A model generated the notes under the pieces. It was given only the letters and a program-made list of their open reading frames with translations. It was not told where the DNA came from and did not search any database. The translations under genes were made by a program, and so were the position numbers. This document shows positions 25,351-34,720 of a stretch of 60,207 bases of DNA, one piece after another; within the stretch, counting starts at the first letter, position 1; each line of letters begins with the position of its first letter. Source of the DNA: an uncultured Planctomycetaceae bacterium (GTDB taxonomy: Bacteria > Planctomycetota > Planctomycetia > Pirellulales > UBA1268); the NCBI GenBank assembly GCA_913052575.1, contig CAJXFK010000007.1, positions 1 through 60,207 on the forward strand. Direction: 5' to 3'.

Positions 25351-27084
25351 ATGAAATCTATGAATACATCTCGTTTAAGCGTGTTGTTATTCCTCTTTTG
25401 CTGTTTAAAAGGAGGTTTTTCTGAGGCTTTTTCGGCTACCAGACCAGAAAACGCAGCCTCACTTCCGGAACTGGTTCGAACAACCCAACGGCAGTTTGCT
25501 ATCCCATTCCGCCTGCCAAAACCAGATACTCCCGACGCCACCGTAGAAAAAGTGGAAATGAATGTCTCCACTGATTTCGGCCTTTCCTGGAGGGCAGCGG
25601 GCTCCACATCTCCACCCAACGCATCGATCCCATTTAAAGCTGATACCGATGGAGAGTATTGGTTTCGCATTCGCGCAATTGATCGTAAAAATAGATCTCG
25701 TGGTAGCGAGGGACCGGACGCGAGAGTTCTTGTCGATGCAGCAGCACCTCGCCTGACGGGACGTGCTTGGAAAGGATCTGATGGTGAGATACTTTGCCGC
25801 TACGCCGCCGTAGATGACTCCATTAATCTTGATTCTATTCTGTTCCAATACCGTCAACTTGATGGTGATTGGAAAACAATTGCCACGGAACCAGTCCTTT
25901 CAAGAAGTTCCCCCGCCCATCTGATCGGTGAAGAAATCTGGTGGGCTGGACAGGATGTTAGCAACCTTACAGTGAAGATTTCTGTTGCAGATGCTGCTGG
26001 CCATCGCACAACCCAGCAATTCTCAATGCTCCCTAGCGACCCGCAGGTATCACAAGCAGATCTTGCAAATGAAATAACAGCGCCAGCACTCCCATCACCA
26101 CTAGCCGGATCAAGACTAGCCGGATCAAGCCCCAGCAATAATCACCAAACAAAGTCTGTAATGCTGCAGAATCGTCCACAGGGCAAGAAATCAGACATGA
26201 GTTGGGAGCCTACCCTTGGCACATCATGGTCCGGCGGTGAACCTGTTGGCTCTGCTCAACCTTCGCCCACACAATCCGGCACAATAAAAACCAACACAAC
26301 AAAAAATACAACCGAAGTTGCTAAGAAAAACCCTCTTCTTACAATATCATCACCAACACTGGCAGCTGCTATAAAAGAAAAACTGCGACATCCGGAGTTA
26401 TCACAAAACCAAGAAACAGGGTTTGTTGCAGAATACCGAGGCAGCCCACTTCATCTCATGCGGGTACAGAGCTTTAGCTGGGAGTACAGTTTTAACGTCC
26501 CCGAAGATTTGCAAGGTCCTTTCCGGGTTGAACTTTGGAGTACACAAGATGGGGGACACTCTTGGGAACGACTCGCGGTCGACAAAGACACCACGAGCCC
26601 AATTGATGTCAAGTTTTCTGGGGAAGGGCTTTTTGGATGCCGCTTAGAGATTGTTCGAGACGTTCCCGGTACACCGATCCCTCCACGGGCAGGTGCGTCA
26701 CCGTCAACCTGGATTGGAATTGATTCGACACCACCTCAGGCTACAAGCCTAGATGTCGTAACGGTTAAAAAGAGTGCTTCTGATGCTTTTGAAATTCATT
26801 ATTCATTCGAAGACCCCTTAGCAATTCCAGACCGCGTTCGGCTTTCTTATTCTCCTCATAGATCGGGCCCTTGGGCAACTATTGCGTCTGACCAAGCTGC
26901 CAGTGGACATTACAACTGGAAGCCACATCGCTCTTTACCAAGCCGTGTCTATGTGCGAATTGAAATGCCTGATGCAGCCGGAAATGTGGGTGAAAGCATC
27001 ACACAAGAGCCGATTACTCTTCGAACTGCCCGATTTGTTGGCACACTTGGGAGCCCACGAGCCACTACAGGCAAGGCCCCCTAA
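25351..27084 (+). CDS. Exported beta-sandwich protein of unknown function
   Basis: The 577-residue product starts at the ATG at 25351, with a signal peptide (LSVLLFLFCCLKGGFSEAFSA). The frame is open further upstream, but there it runs antisense to the SHOCT-like gene, so that part is not accepted. Several Ig/Fn3-like units are visible: SLPELVRTTQRQFAIPFRLP..., a unit ending in YWFRIRAIDRKN, one with WKTIATEPVL, one with VELWSTQDGGHSWERLAV, and a last with AAGNVGESI. A low-complexity linker (about residues 245-340) holds a perfect 15-base tandem repeat (26100-26114, 26115-26129). Surface or envelope role inferred. Confidence 0.75.
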   Translation: MKSMNTSRLSVLLFLFCCLKGGFSEAFSATRPENAASLPELVRTTQRQFAIPFRLPKPDTPDATVEKVEMNVSTDFGLSWRAAGSTSPPNASIPFKADTDGEYWFRIRAIDRKNRSRGSEGPDARVLVDAAAPRLTGRAWKGSDGEILCRYAAVDDSINLDSILFQYRQLDGDWKTIATEPVLSRSSPAHLIGEEIWWAGQDVSNLTVKISVADAAGHRTTQQFSMLPSDPQVSQADLANEITAPALPSPLAGSRLAGSSPSNNHQTKSVMLQNRPQGKKSDMSWEPTLGTSWSGGEPVGSAQPSPTQSGTIKTNTTKNTTEVAKKNPLLTISSPTLAAAIKEKLRHPELSQNQETGFVAEYRGSPLHLMRVQSFSWEYSFNVPEDLQGPFRVELWSTQDGGHSWERLAVDKDTTSPIDVKFSGEGLFGCRLEIVRDVPGTPIPPRAGASPSTWIGIDSTPPQATSLDVVTVKKSASDAFEIHYSFEDPLAIPDRVRLSYSPHRSGPWATIASDQAASGHYNWKPHRSLPSRVYVRIEMPDAAGNVGESITQEPITLRTARFVGTLGSPRATTGKAP

Positions 27085-27183
27085 AGATCAATGCTCTCAA
27101 TCTGAGGCGGATTACTTCCTTGGCAGACTTTAACTGCTGTAGTGGGTTTTTTTCGTTCAATCTCGCTACAATACGTGAGTTAA

Positions 27184-27219
27184 TTTTCTGACGATCCCAA
27201 GTTTTCTGATGATCCCAAG
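27184..27219. repeat. 18-bp tandem duplication supplying the holA ribosome site
   Basis: TTTTCTGACGATCCCAAG (27184-27201) is followed by TTTTCTGATGATCCCAAG (27202-27219), one base different. The end of the second copy contributes the AAGGGAG ribosome site of the GTG start at 27231. The first copy lacks the following GGAG. Confidence 0.85.
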
Positions 27220-27230
27220 GGAGACCGCCA

Positions 27231-28337
27231 GTGGCGAAGAAAAAAGCAGGAGTGCTAGGACTCGACCTGCTCCTCGACAAAAAGAGTCTGAAAGGCCTCA
27301 TCGTCGAGCCAGAAAACAAGCCCTCAATGGTTGTCTTGGTTGGTGATGATCAGTTTGTGAATCGGCATATTTTGTCCCGTCTGCGGAAATGCATTCATTC
27401 GGAAGAAGATGATGAATCTTGGGCTTGGCGAGAATTCTCGGGAGAAGACCAGCCCGACCCGAGAGATATTCTTGACGAAGTAGCAACCGTTCCAATGTTC
27501 AGTACGGCAGCAAGAATCGCTACCGTTCGACGGGCTGATAGCTTTGTCTCGTCACATCGAGAAATTCTTGAAAACTTTGCGGGTCGAAGTCCTGGGAATG
27601 GTGGGTTTCTTGTGTTGGAAGTTCGAAGCTTTCCTTCGAACACACGACTAGCTAAAGCTGTTCAACAACATGGCTTAATTATTACAACTTCTACACCACC
27701 CCGTTTTGACCTGACTGGTTGGCTCCAAAAATGGGCTGCGCAGATTTACTCTATTCAATTACCTGCTGTCACAGCGAGTACAATACTAGAACGACTCGGT
27801 AATGAACTAGGCCAGATAGATCAGGCGCTCTCAACCTTTGCTGCAGCTTTGCCACTGGATGGCAAGCGGTCGCTTCCTCCTGAGATGGTCGATTCACTTG
27901 AGGGCATGGGGCACCAAAGAACTGTTTGGGAGATGGTTGATGCAGCAGCAGCAGGTCGCACCACCGAAGCTATTTCTCTACTCAACGGTCTACTTGATGC
28001 TGGCGAAAGCCCCATAGGCTTGACCGCCCAGGCGGCTACCGTACTCCGACGTTATTCGACTGCGGCACGATTACTGAGAGGACCTGATCGTCCAACGAGC
28101 CTTGGGGCAGCACTCAAGGAAGCTGGGGTCGCAAGTTGGCCAAAAGCCCTAAGCCAGGCTGAGTTTGCGTTACGGAATCTTGGCAGTCACCGATGTCAGG
28201 AACTTCCAAAGTGGCTGGAGTCTCTGGATCGCTCCCTGAAAGCAGAATCTTCTCGAGGCCTGCGAGCAAGGCTAGCTATTGAGCGTTTCTTCTGCCTGAT
28301 GTCGACATCGGCTGGAAAGCAGTTAGAAAATAAATAA
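27231..28337 (+). CDS. holA: DNA polymerase III subunit delta
   Basis: The 368-residue product starts at GTG 27231 with a good AAGGGAG site. It has the HolA domain order: N-terminal VVLVGDDQFVNRHILSRLR, a central AAA-like part with VATVPMFSTAARIATVRRAD, and a helical C-domain starting IDQALSTFAAALP. The delta subunit opens the beta clamp as part of the clamp loader. The length fits the family. It precedes purB by 25 bases. Confidence 0.9.
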   Translation: MAKKKAGVLGLDLLLDKKSLKGLIVEPENKPSMVVLVGDDQFVNRHILSRLRKCIHSEEDDESWAWREFSGEDQPDPRDILDEVATVPMFSTAARIATVRRADSFVSSHREILENFAGRSPGNGGFLVLEVRSFPSNTRLAKAVQQHGLIITTSTPPRFDLTGWLQKWAAQIYSIQLPAVTASTILERLGNELGQIDQALSTFAAALPLDGKRSLPPEMVDSLEGMGHQRTVWEMVDAAAAGRTTEAISLLNGLLDAGESPIGLTAQAATVLRRYSTAARLLRGPDRPTSLGAALKEAGVASWPKALSQAEFALRNLGSHRCQELPKWLESLDRSLKAESSRGLRARLAIERFFCLMSTSAGKQLENK

Positions 28338-28362
28338 CAAAACGTATTCCCAATGAAAGTGA

Positions 28363-29817
28363 ATGATGTCTGAAGATTCAAAACATGAGCAAGCTGACGA
28401 AGTTGAACGCTGGAGTAATCCACTTGCCGATCGTTACGCCTCAAAAGAAATGGCCTATATATGGAGTGATAGGCATCGATACGGCCTCTGGCGCAGAATG
28501 TGGCTAGCACTCGCTGAGGCTGAAGCTGAGATGGGGCTACCAATAACACCATCGCAGCTTCATGAGATGAGAGCGCATCTCGACACTATTGATTTTGTAA
28601 AAGCAGCCGCCTATGAAAAGCAGACCCGTCACGATGTCTTTGCGCACCTTCATACTTTCGGAGACGATTGCCCTGAAGCCAAGCCGATCATGCACTTGGG
28701 AGCAACGAGTGCTTACGTGACAGACAATACAGACCTCTGTTTAATTCGTGAATCACTCGATCTTACAGCGGGCCGGTTAGCCGGTGTTATTGAAAAATTA
28801 GCGAGTAAAGCTCGGGAAACAAAGGCGGTGATTTGTCTTGGTCGTACGCACTTACAACCAGCCCAGCCAACTACCATAGGAAAGAGAATCTGCCTCTGGA
28901 TTCTCGACCTCCTACTCGATCTTGAGGAAATTAACCATCGACGTTTACTTCTCAGTGCACGCGGTGTGAAAGGAACAACTGGCACTCAAGCCAGTTTTCT
29001 CGAATTATTCAATGGCGATCATGCAAAAGTAAGACAACTTGATGAACTTGTTTCAAAAAAAATAGGTTTTGACAAATCATTTCCTGTGACTGGGCAAACA
29101 TATCCCAGAAAAATTGATTCCCAGGTTCTAACAACTCTTGGTGGAATTTCAGAATCATCTCATAAAGCTGGAAATGACCTGAGGATTGCAGCAGCTTGGG
29201 GTGAACTTGAAGAACCCTTTGAAACTGATCAAGTTGGATCATCCGCAATGCCCTACAAGAGAAACCCAATGAGAGCTGAACGAATGTGCGGCTTGAGTCG
29301 TTTCGTCATGGGTCTTCAACAGACGGCAAGCCAGACTGCCGCGGTGCAATGGTACGAGAGAACGCTCGATGACTCAGCCCCTCGTAGGCTCGTACTCCCA
29401 CAGGCTTTCCTGGCCACAGACGCAGTGCTCTTAATATATTCAAACATTGCCGGTGGACTTGTTGTCCTCCCTGGAGCCATTCGTCGCAATCTTGAACAGC
29501 ACGTTCCCTTCCTAGCAAGCGAACGGCTCTTAATGGCTGCTACAACAGCAGGAGGTGATCGGCAAGAATTACACGAAGCCATTCGCCGCCATAGTCATGC
29601 AGCAACCGCAGGTATTCGTGATGGCCGCGACAATGATCTCGTTGAGCGACTTGCTGCAGACCCACTTTTCAAAGACGTTGACTTGCACGCTGCGCTCACA
29701 ATCGAGGGCCTTGAAGGACGTGCTCGTGTGCAAGTTGAAGAGTTTCTTGACGGCCCAGTCGAAGAAGCACTGAAGAATTGCCCCGAGCGAACTGGCGATA
29801 GTGAATTGCGAGTTTAA
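28363..29817 (+). CDS. purB: Adenylosuccinate lyase
   Basis: The 484-residue product starts at an ATGATG pair (28363 or 28366). It has the fumarase/aspartase superfamily signature GSSAMPYKRNP, HLGATSAYVTDN near residue 110, and GRTHLQPAQPTT near 163. PurB releases fumarate from SAICAR and adenylosuccinate in purine synthesis. purD is at the far right of the window, so the pathway genes are not clustered. Its stop lies 3 bases from the flhB stop on the opposite strand. Confidence 0.96.
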   Translation: MMSEDSKHEQADEVERWSNPLADRYASKEMAYIWSDRHRYGLWRRMWLALAEAEAEMGLPITPSQLHEMRAHLDTIDFVKAAAYEKQTRHDVFAHLHTFGDDCPEAKPIMHLGATSAYVTDNTDLCLIRESLDLTAGRLAGVIEKLASKARETKAVICLGRTHLQPAQPTTIGKRICLWILDLLLDLEEINHRRLLLSARGVKGTTGTQASFLELFNGDHAKVRQLDELVSKKIGFDKSFPVTGQTYPRKIDSQVLTTLGGISESSHKAGNDLRIAAAWGELEEPFETDQVGSSAMPYKRNPMRAERMCGLSRFVMGLQQTASQTAAVQWYERTLDDSAPRRLVLPQAFLATDAVLLIYSNIAGGLVVLPGAIRRNLEQHVPFLASERLLMAATTAGGDRQELHEAIRRHSHAATAGIRDGRDNDLVERLAADPLFKDVDLHAALTIEGLEGRARVQVEEFLDGPVEEALKNCPERTGDSELRV

Positions 29818-29820
29818 TAC

Positions 29821-30546
29821 TCACCTTCCATTACGCTGCCACCGAACTTTGGGATCAGAACGCAAACCCCGCAACTCCTCCCGCAACTCACTTGGGGTCA
29901 TTCGAATTTTTCTTTCGAAACGGAATCGTTGAAGCCACCAATCTGCGGCAGCAACAATACCTGCAACCATCAGCATACCCCACAGGTAATTTACTGCTGT
30001 AAATAAGAGCCCACTACCCTGCCCTTCATCAGCACCAGGCTGCACTACAAAATCACCCAGAACAACAACGACCGAGCCTGATAATAACCAAGCAGCCGAT
30101 GCGAGAATTGCTAAACCAGCAAAAGATGTCACGGCCCGAACAACAGTCCCTTTGGATACAATACGTTGCAAACCGACCTTCGGATCAATCCGTTCGAACC
30201 GGAATGCCAAACGGTCGAGCCGCCATGCAGCTCCATCAAAAAACGTGCGAACCATGATCAAAACTCCGAGAGCAAGCATGACCACGACAACCGTGGGAAA
30301 AATGATCGGCAACAACTCATACGAACTTCCTCCCTTCCCTGTCATTTGAATATTTTCAATTGCAGAAACAGTAGCTGAAGCAGTCGTGCGATACCAAACT
30401 GGCATCACTGCCAAGACCACTACTGCCATCGCAGGCCAACCCAATGCAGTAGCGTTTGGAGCAAGCCCCTTATTACGAGCACTTTCTCTTCGTCGTGGCG
30501 TAGCTGGCAGGGTTCGATCTTGGCTTTCACTCATCGATCTGCCCAT
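29821..30546 (-). CDS. flhB: Truncated flagellar export protein FlhB (membrane part only)
   Basis: The 241-residue product has the FlhB N-terminus (ATPRRRESARNKGLAPN, cf. TPKKRxEAREKGQV) and four hydrophobic segments. The conserved linker RFERKIRMTPSELREELRGL matches FlhB just after the last helix. It then ends at SDPKVRWQRNGR. The cytoplasmic autocleavage domain with NPTH is absent. Full FlhB is about 350-380 residues. purB ends 3 bases away, so there is no room for the missing part here. Starts at 30546 or 30534 are both possible; it overlaps fliR. FlhB switches export specificity. A separate C-domain gene (FlhX-like) elsewhere would restore the function. Confidence 0.9.
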   Translation of the reverse strand: MGRSMSESQDRTLPATPRRRESARNKGLAPNATALGWPAMAVVVLAVMPVWYRTTASATVSAIENIQMTGKGGSSYELLPIIFPTVVVVMLALGVLIMVRTFFDGAAWRLDRLAFRFERIDPKVGLQRIVSKGTVVRAVTSFAGLAILASAAWLLSGSVVVVLGDFVVQPGADEGQGSGLLFTAVNYLWGMLMVAGIVAAADWWLQRFRFERKIRMTPSELREELRGLRSDPKVRWQRNGR

Positions 30547-31429
30547 CTTCCTTCAGATCAAATAGTGTGCCACGAAGGACTACAGGATTTGATAATTTAA
30601 AGGCAGCCTCAAACGGTGTACGCAGGTACTCCCCTGAATTGCCTGCCCACTGCTGACTTCCAACGATTAGTCCACCGAGCATTACAGCAGCAGCAATACC
30701 TTGAAGAACTCCAGGTCCGGGCGAGGTATCAACTGAACGCATACAGATTGTTGCAGTGAGGTGCGCTGTCATTACGGCAACAAGAAGTGGAGCAGCGATC
30801 ATGAGCACCATGTGCAAACAAAGCGATGGCAACTCAATCAACCTCAACACAACTGGTAGTCCTAACAAGTCACTTGATTGAGCAAGTGCTCCTACTGGAA
30901 GTTGGAGGAAGCTATCAACAAGTCCAGCAACTACCAACTGCTGACCACCGGCAACAACAAATGAAGCAAGGCCCATCCATCCGCAAAGACGCGCGACACC
31001 AGGACCACCACTGCCACCTGGGGTAAAAGCATCTGCCCAGTTAAGCCCTGCAACGCTCGCAAGCACACTTCCGGAAGCCTCGAAAACGCCCACGAAAAAA
31101 CTGACCGTGATACCAAGGCAACAACCAACGAGCAACTCTGAAAATACCATTGGTACAAACGATTGCTCAACGACACCATGAATTTGTGACACTGAAATTG
31201 CTACTGGTGCAGCAGCAAAACCGAGAACAAAAAGTAGTGCAAGCCTGAGATGGACCGTTCCACCCGGAAACATCCGTAAACCACCACTCAGCAGAACACC
31301 TGCTATGCGGGCCAGCACACCAATAGAAACAAATATCGATGATTCTGTAAACAAGGCAAGGAGCCCAACAGTGCTTGGAGTTTCAGCAACGAGCAAAACA
31401 CACTCCGAGAATACAGGGAACAGGAACAC
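30527..31429 (-). CDS. fliR: Flagellar biosynthesis protein FliR
   Basis: The 300-residue protein has six to eight hydrophobic helices in FliR order. Signs include ARIAGVLLSGG..RMFPGGTVHLRLALLF near the start, MVFSELLVGCCLGITVSFFV around residues 90-110, and a late helix before the C-terminal LKEDGQIDE. FliR is part of the FliPQR export gate of the flagellar type III system. It follows fliQ by 2 bases and overlaps flhB. Confidence 0.92.
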   Translation of the reverse strand: MFLFPVFSECVLLVAETPSTVGLLALFTESSIFVSIGVLARIAGVLLSGGLRMFPGGTVHLRLALLFVLGFAAAPVAISVSQIHGVVEQSFVPMVFSELLVGCCLGITVSFFVGVFEASGSVLASVAGLNWADAFTPGGSGGPGVARLCGWMGLASFVVAGGQQLVVAGLVDSFLQLPVGALAQSSDLLGLPVVLRLIELPSLCLHMVLMIAAPLLVAVMTAHLTATICMRSVDTSPGPGVLQGIAAAVMLGGLIVGSQQWAGNSGEYLRTPFEAAFKLSNPVVLRGTLFDLKEDGQIDE

Positions 31430-31431
31430 TG

Positions 31432-31686
31432 TTAGGGCGAAAGAACACTGACCTGAAACAGGCTGACAAACCTGTCAATCATCCACCCTCCAGTCAAGAA
31501 CATGACGGCCACCATGACAACAAGCCGAGGAACCATACCAATAAGCGGTTCATGAATTCCTGTAGCCGACTGCAAAACCCCAACAACCAAGGCTACTAGC
31601 AAGCCGGCCAAGAGAGCTGGAGCTAGCAGCAACCCACCTTCAAGAAGTGAAGATCGAACGAGTGGAACAAGATCAAAGTCTGCCAT
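31432..31686 (-). CDS. fliQ: Flagellar biosynthesis protein FliQ
   Basis: The 84-residue product starts at the ATG at 31686, with GAGGA upstream at good spacing. An in-frame ATG at 31716 adds ten residues not seen in the family. It has two helices and the FliQ pattern LLLAPALLAGLLVALVVGVLQ, then IHEPLIGMVPRLVVMVAVMFLTGGWM. FliQ is a component of the FliPQR gate. Confidence 0.93.
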   Translation of the reverse strand: MADFDLVPLVRSSLLEGGLLLAPALLAGLLVALVVGVLQSATGIHEPLIGMVPRLVVMVAVMFLTGGWMIDRFVSLFQVSVLSP

Positions 31687-31743
31687 GCAAAATATTTCCT
31701 CAAACCTCTGGCTCACAAAGAGAACATAAAAACCAAACTTGAA

Positions 31744-32622
31744 CTATGACGTGTTGAGGCACACCCCGTCTAGCAAACCACGAACAACCAGAGACCAGCC
31801 ATCCGCCATTACAAACACCAGCAACTTCAACGGCAAGGACACAATAGTAGGAGGCAACATGACAAGGCCCGTTGAAACCACAAGAGTCGCAACAACACAG
31901 TCCAACACGAGAAAAGGAAGCAGGATTCGAAAGCCGATCATAAACGCGACCTCCAGTTCACTCACAAGAAAAGCAGGCAAAAGCACTTCTGTAGGAATTT
32001 GGTCGTAACTATCGACTTGATTTATACCGTCTGGATGTCGGCGGAGAAATAATGCAACGGTATCACGGTTACCCGCCTCCTCTATCTGATGAGACATCCA
32101 GCGACGGATAGGTAGACTCCCACGATCGAAAGCCTCCTGCAAAGAAACCTCTCCAGCCTGGTAAGGCTCAACCCCTGCTTGATAGGCCGTAGTCCAAACT
32201 GGCCACATCACAAGCGCAGACAAAAAAAGTGCCAGTGATGTAATAATTTGAGTGGATGGCAAATTTGCAGTACCAATGGCTTGCCGCGTAAGTGACAAAA
32301 CAACCGACATTCGTACAAAGCATGTTGTCATGAGCAGCAAAGCTGGCGCAAGACTCATCACGCCAAAAGTTATTGCTGCCGGCAACAGACGATCAGCCCA
32401 CCGCCGATCCAAAATATCAGAAATACTATCTGGCAACTCAACTGCCTTTGGGGTCAAAACACGTGCGTCAGTGTCTTCTTCAAGGACTGAACGACCGTCT
32501 TCGGCACCTGGAGCAACCTTCCCTCCTTCAAGCTGAACGTCCTGAGCATGGATCGCTGAAGCACTCATAGCCAGCCCTATGACCAATACCAGTCTTTTCA
32601 ACGCGGAGGTCGAGGTAGTCAT
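31744..32622 (-). CDS. fliP: Flagellar biosynthesis protein FliP
   Basis: The 292-residue product has a signal-like N-terminus, which is normal for FliP. The signature LLLMTTCFVRMSVVLSLTRQAIGTANLPSTQ (residues 95-125) follows, as do FMIGFRILLPFLVLDCVVA and PLKLLVFVMADGWSLVVRGLLD near the end. It forms the gate with FliQ and FliR. The start overlaps the fliO stop in TAATG. Confidence 0.95.
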   Translation of the reverse strand: MTTSTSALKRLVLVIGLAMSASAIHAQDVQLEGGKVAPGAEDGRSVLEEDTDARVLTPKAVELPDSISDILDRRWADRLLPAAITFGVMSLAPALLLMTTCFVRMSVVLSLTRQAIGTANLPSTQIITSLALFLSALVMWPVWTTAYQAGVEPYQAGEVSLQEAFDRGSLPIRRWMSHQIEEAGNRDTVALFLRRHPDGINQVDSYDQIPTEVLLPAFLVSELEVAFMIGFRILLPFLVLDCVVATLVVSTGLVMLPPTIVSLPLKLLVFVMADGWSLVVRGLLDGVCLNTS

Positions 32623-33254
32623 TACGCCACCTCTGAATGAGTCGTACTGGCAGAGTTTGTCATATCTTGCTTTCTGCCCGACTCAACAACTTGGGAGCCA
32701 CTTGGATCTTTGGAATTATTGTCAACTGACAGGCGATTGGCCGAAGACCGCAAAGTCTGCTCTCCACGACAGGCAGCAGCAATCCACTCTGTGGCCAAAG
32801 GATCGTCTAGTTCTGAAAGTGTCTTTGGCCCACCACTTCCCACACTCACCAAGAGGGTCTTAGGGCCGAAACGAACAATTCGCACAGCTTGGCCATTGCC
32901 TAACGTTGATTCTCCAAGCAACTCAAACACATCACTCGGTATTTTAAATTCAGTTCGTCGATTAAACAGCCGGACGCCAACCAATATCACTCCCGCAATA
33001 CCCACAATGGCCCATGCCTTCCAATCAAAAGCTATGTCGTTGCCAAACGACAATGCATTCGATTCGCCAGAAGGCTGAGTTCCTGAAGTCTCTTCCAAAG
33101 ACAGGGCAACGCTAGGAAAATTGCTATGAAAAGGAGTTTCGGCATCTTGCTCATCTGCAAGGAGCAAAGCATGCGAAGAGATACACAATGCCAGTGAAAA
33201 AATGACTTTGCACAACAGCATATTGTAGGATAGAAAATTTCTCATAGAGCTCAC
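32622..33254 (-). CDS. fliO: FliO-like flagellar export protein
   Basis: The 210-residue product lies in the usual fliO position between fliF and fliP. It has a signal-like segment, one central membrane helix (WKAWAIVGIAGVILVGVRLF), and then the FliO domain pattern VFELLGESTLGNGQAVRIVRFGPKTLLV. FliO stabilises FliP during gate assembly. The start may be the GTG at 33254, which shares a base with the fliF stop, or the ATG at 33245. FliO is poorly conserved, so the call relies on context and domain shape together. Confidence 0.82.
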   Translation of the reverse strand: MSSMRNFLSYNMLLCKVIFSLALCISSHALLLADEQDAETPFHSNFPSVALSLEETSGTQPSGESNALSFGNDIAFDWKAWAIVGIAGVILVGVRLFNRRTEFKIPSDVFELLGESTLGNGQAVRIVRFGPKTLLVSVGSGGPKTLSELDDPLATEWIAAACRGEQTLRSSANRLSVDNNSKDPSGSQVVESGRKQDMTNSASTTHSEVA

Positions 33255-34693
33255 TACGCCTTCGCTTGCTCTTCATGCTGATGCGGACGTCGAATCGCTG
33301 CCCAATTAATCAACTTGCGACCAGCATCAGACATATCCGACTGCTGTTCCGGCATTCGCCACCTCGGCCACCACATAAACACCACAGACAAACCAAGCGC
33401 CAAGCAGCCATACAGCGCGATCAGCTTCCCTTTCATCAGGGATCGAATCACCAACTCCGAACCAATTGGCAAAAACATTGATAATGAATATGTTGGTGCA
33501 GGAGAGGCTTCTTCTTCACCAGCACTCGATTGATTCGACGCACCTTGCACACCTTGAGCACTAGCAGCGCTAAGTCCGGGATATCGAGTTATTGTGACCA
33601 CAGCACGACCCCAAGGTTCCGTTGCAGGAACAAGCCCAACAACGAGCGCCCGGAGTCTTTCAATTTCAGCACTCGCGGCGTCTTCCACGTTTGCGTAAAT
33701 CTCTTCACGCAAACGGTCAATGTACGTTTCCGGAATTGCCACAGAAACGTAGACGACTTGTCCAACATCGGTGGCACCCTGATCACTACCTAATCCAACA
33801 CCCACAATTGCAGGCACGTTAGCAGCCGCTCGTACATCACGAACTATCGTTTCTTTTTTACCGTCAGCTACTTGCTCAATAGCGGAGGCATTCACCTCAA
33901 CAACAACTCCAGCAATAAAAGCCAACGCCTGACGTATTTTTAAAGTTACATGCTGCTCGTACGCAACAGCTCGTGCTCGATTTGGATCGGTAGTAATGAA
34001 CTCAGCATCGGATAACAACGGACCATCGAACACTTTTCCACTTCGAAGATCAGTCAGAGCCACCTGCTCTACGCGAAGACCTGCAATCGAAGCCGCGACA
34101 AGGACCCGAATTGCCTCGACACGATGCCGATCAAGCTCTAACTCAGGTTGTGTACGAATACTCACACTTGCCGTTTGCGCACGGGCATTACCCTCACGAA
34201 ATAAACTACCCGCATTACTCCCCGAATAAAGTACTGCAGCCTGTTCGATACCTGGCATGGTCCGAATCACCAGTGACAATTCCTCCTGGGTCGCAACTCG
34301 CACCAACTCAGCCTGAGTCTCCTTACTCCGCCAAGGGCTGTCGCTCTCAACGGCTCGCCGCAGGCTGCCTCCAAATTCTGGAGGCAGAGCACCCGCATCA
34401 ACAACCGCCCTTAAATAACTGCTCTGCTGGCCCCGATCTACATAGAGCCGACCATCATCCACACGATATGAATTAAGGCCGGAGCGATCAAAAACAGCCT
34501 CGATAACGGCAAGGTCTGCCGGACCAAGAACCGCTCCAACCAACAACTCAACCTCACCGCCTGCTTTTTTTTCCGGAAACTCAATAAGCAGGCCACCTGC
34601 TACCGCAGCGAGCAACAAAAGACAGAATCCAACAACCTGAATCGGCCGGACTCCAGAATGAATTTTTGACACATTTTCGATTGCTGCATCCAT
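33254..34693 (-). CDS. fliF: Flagellar M-ring protein FliF-like
   Basis: The 479-residue product has an N-terminal membrane helix (QVVGFCLLLLAAVAGGLLIEF) and two ring-building motifs. One has the pattern SYRVDDGRLYV..., the other RVATQEELSLVIRTMPGIEQAAVLYS. A C-terminal helix is present near 430-450 (LIALYGCLALGLSVVFMWWP). It is shorter than typical FliF (about 550), and the C-terminal FliG-binding end is not obvious. FliF forms the MS ring around the export gate. No fliG, fliM or fliN is nearby. Confidence 0.88.
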   Translation of the reverse strand: MDAAIENVSKIHSGVRPIQVVGFCLLLLAAVAGGLLIEFPEKKAGGEVELLVGAVLGPADLAVIEAVFDRSGLNSYRVDDGRLYVDRGQQSSYLRAVVDAGALPPEFGGSLRRAVESDSPWRSKETQAELVRVATQEELSLVIRTMPGIEQAAVLYSGSNAGSLFREGNARAQTASVSIRTQPELELDRHRVEAIRVLVAASIAGLRVEQVALTDLRSGKVFDGPLLSDAEFITTDPNRARAVAYEQHVTLKIRQALAFIAGVVVEVNASAIEQVADGKKETIVRDVRAAANVPAIVGVGLGSDQGATDVGQVVYVSVAIPETYIDRLREEIYANVEDAASAEIERLRALVVGLVPATEPWGRAVVTITRYPGLSAASAQGVQGASNQSSAGEEEASPAPTYSLSMFLPIGSELVIRSLMKGKLIALYGCLALGLSVVFMWWPRWRMPEQQSDMSDAGRKLINWAAIRRPHQHEEQAKA

Positions 34694-34720
34694 GCAGGAA
34701 TCTCCATTTCAAGCAAAAAA

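Noticed and set aside
33996-34476. Plus-strand frames within fliF
   Set aside because: They are complements of fliF coding sequence with no independent support.
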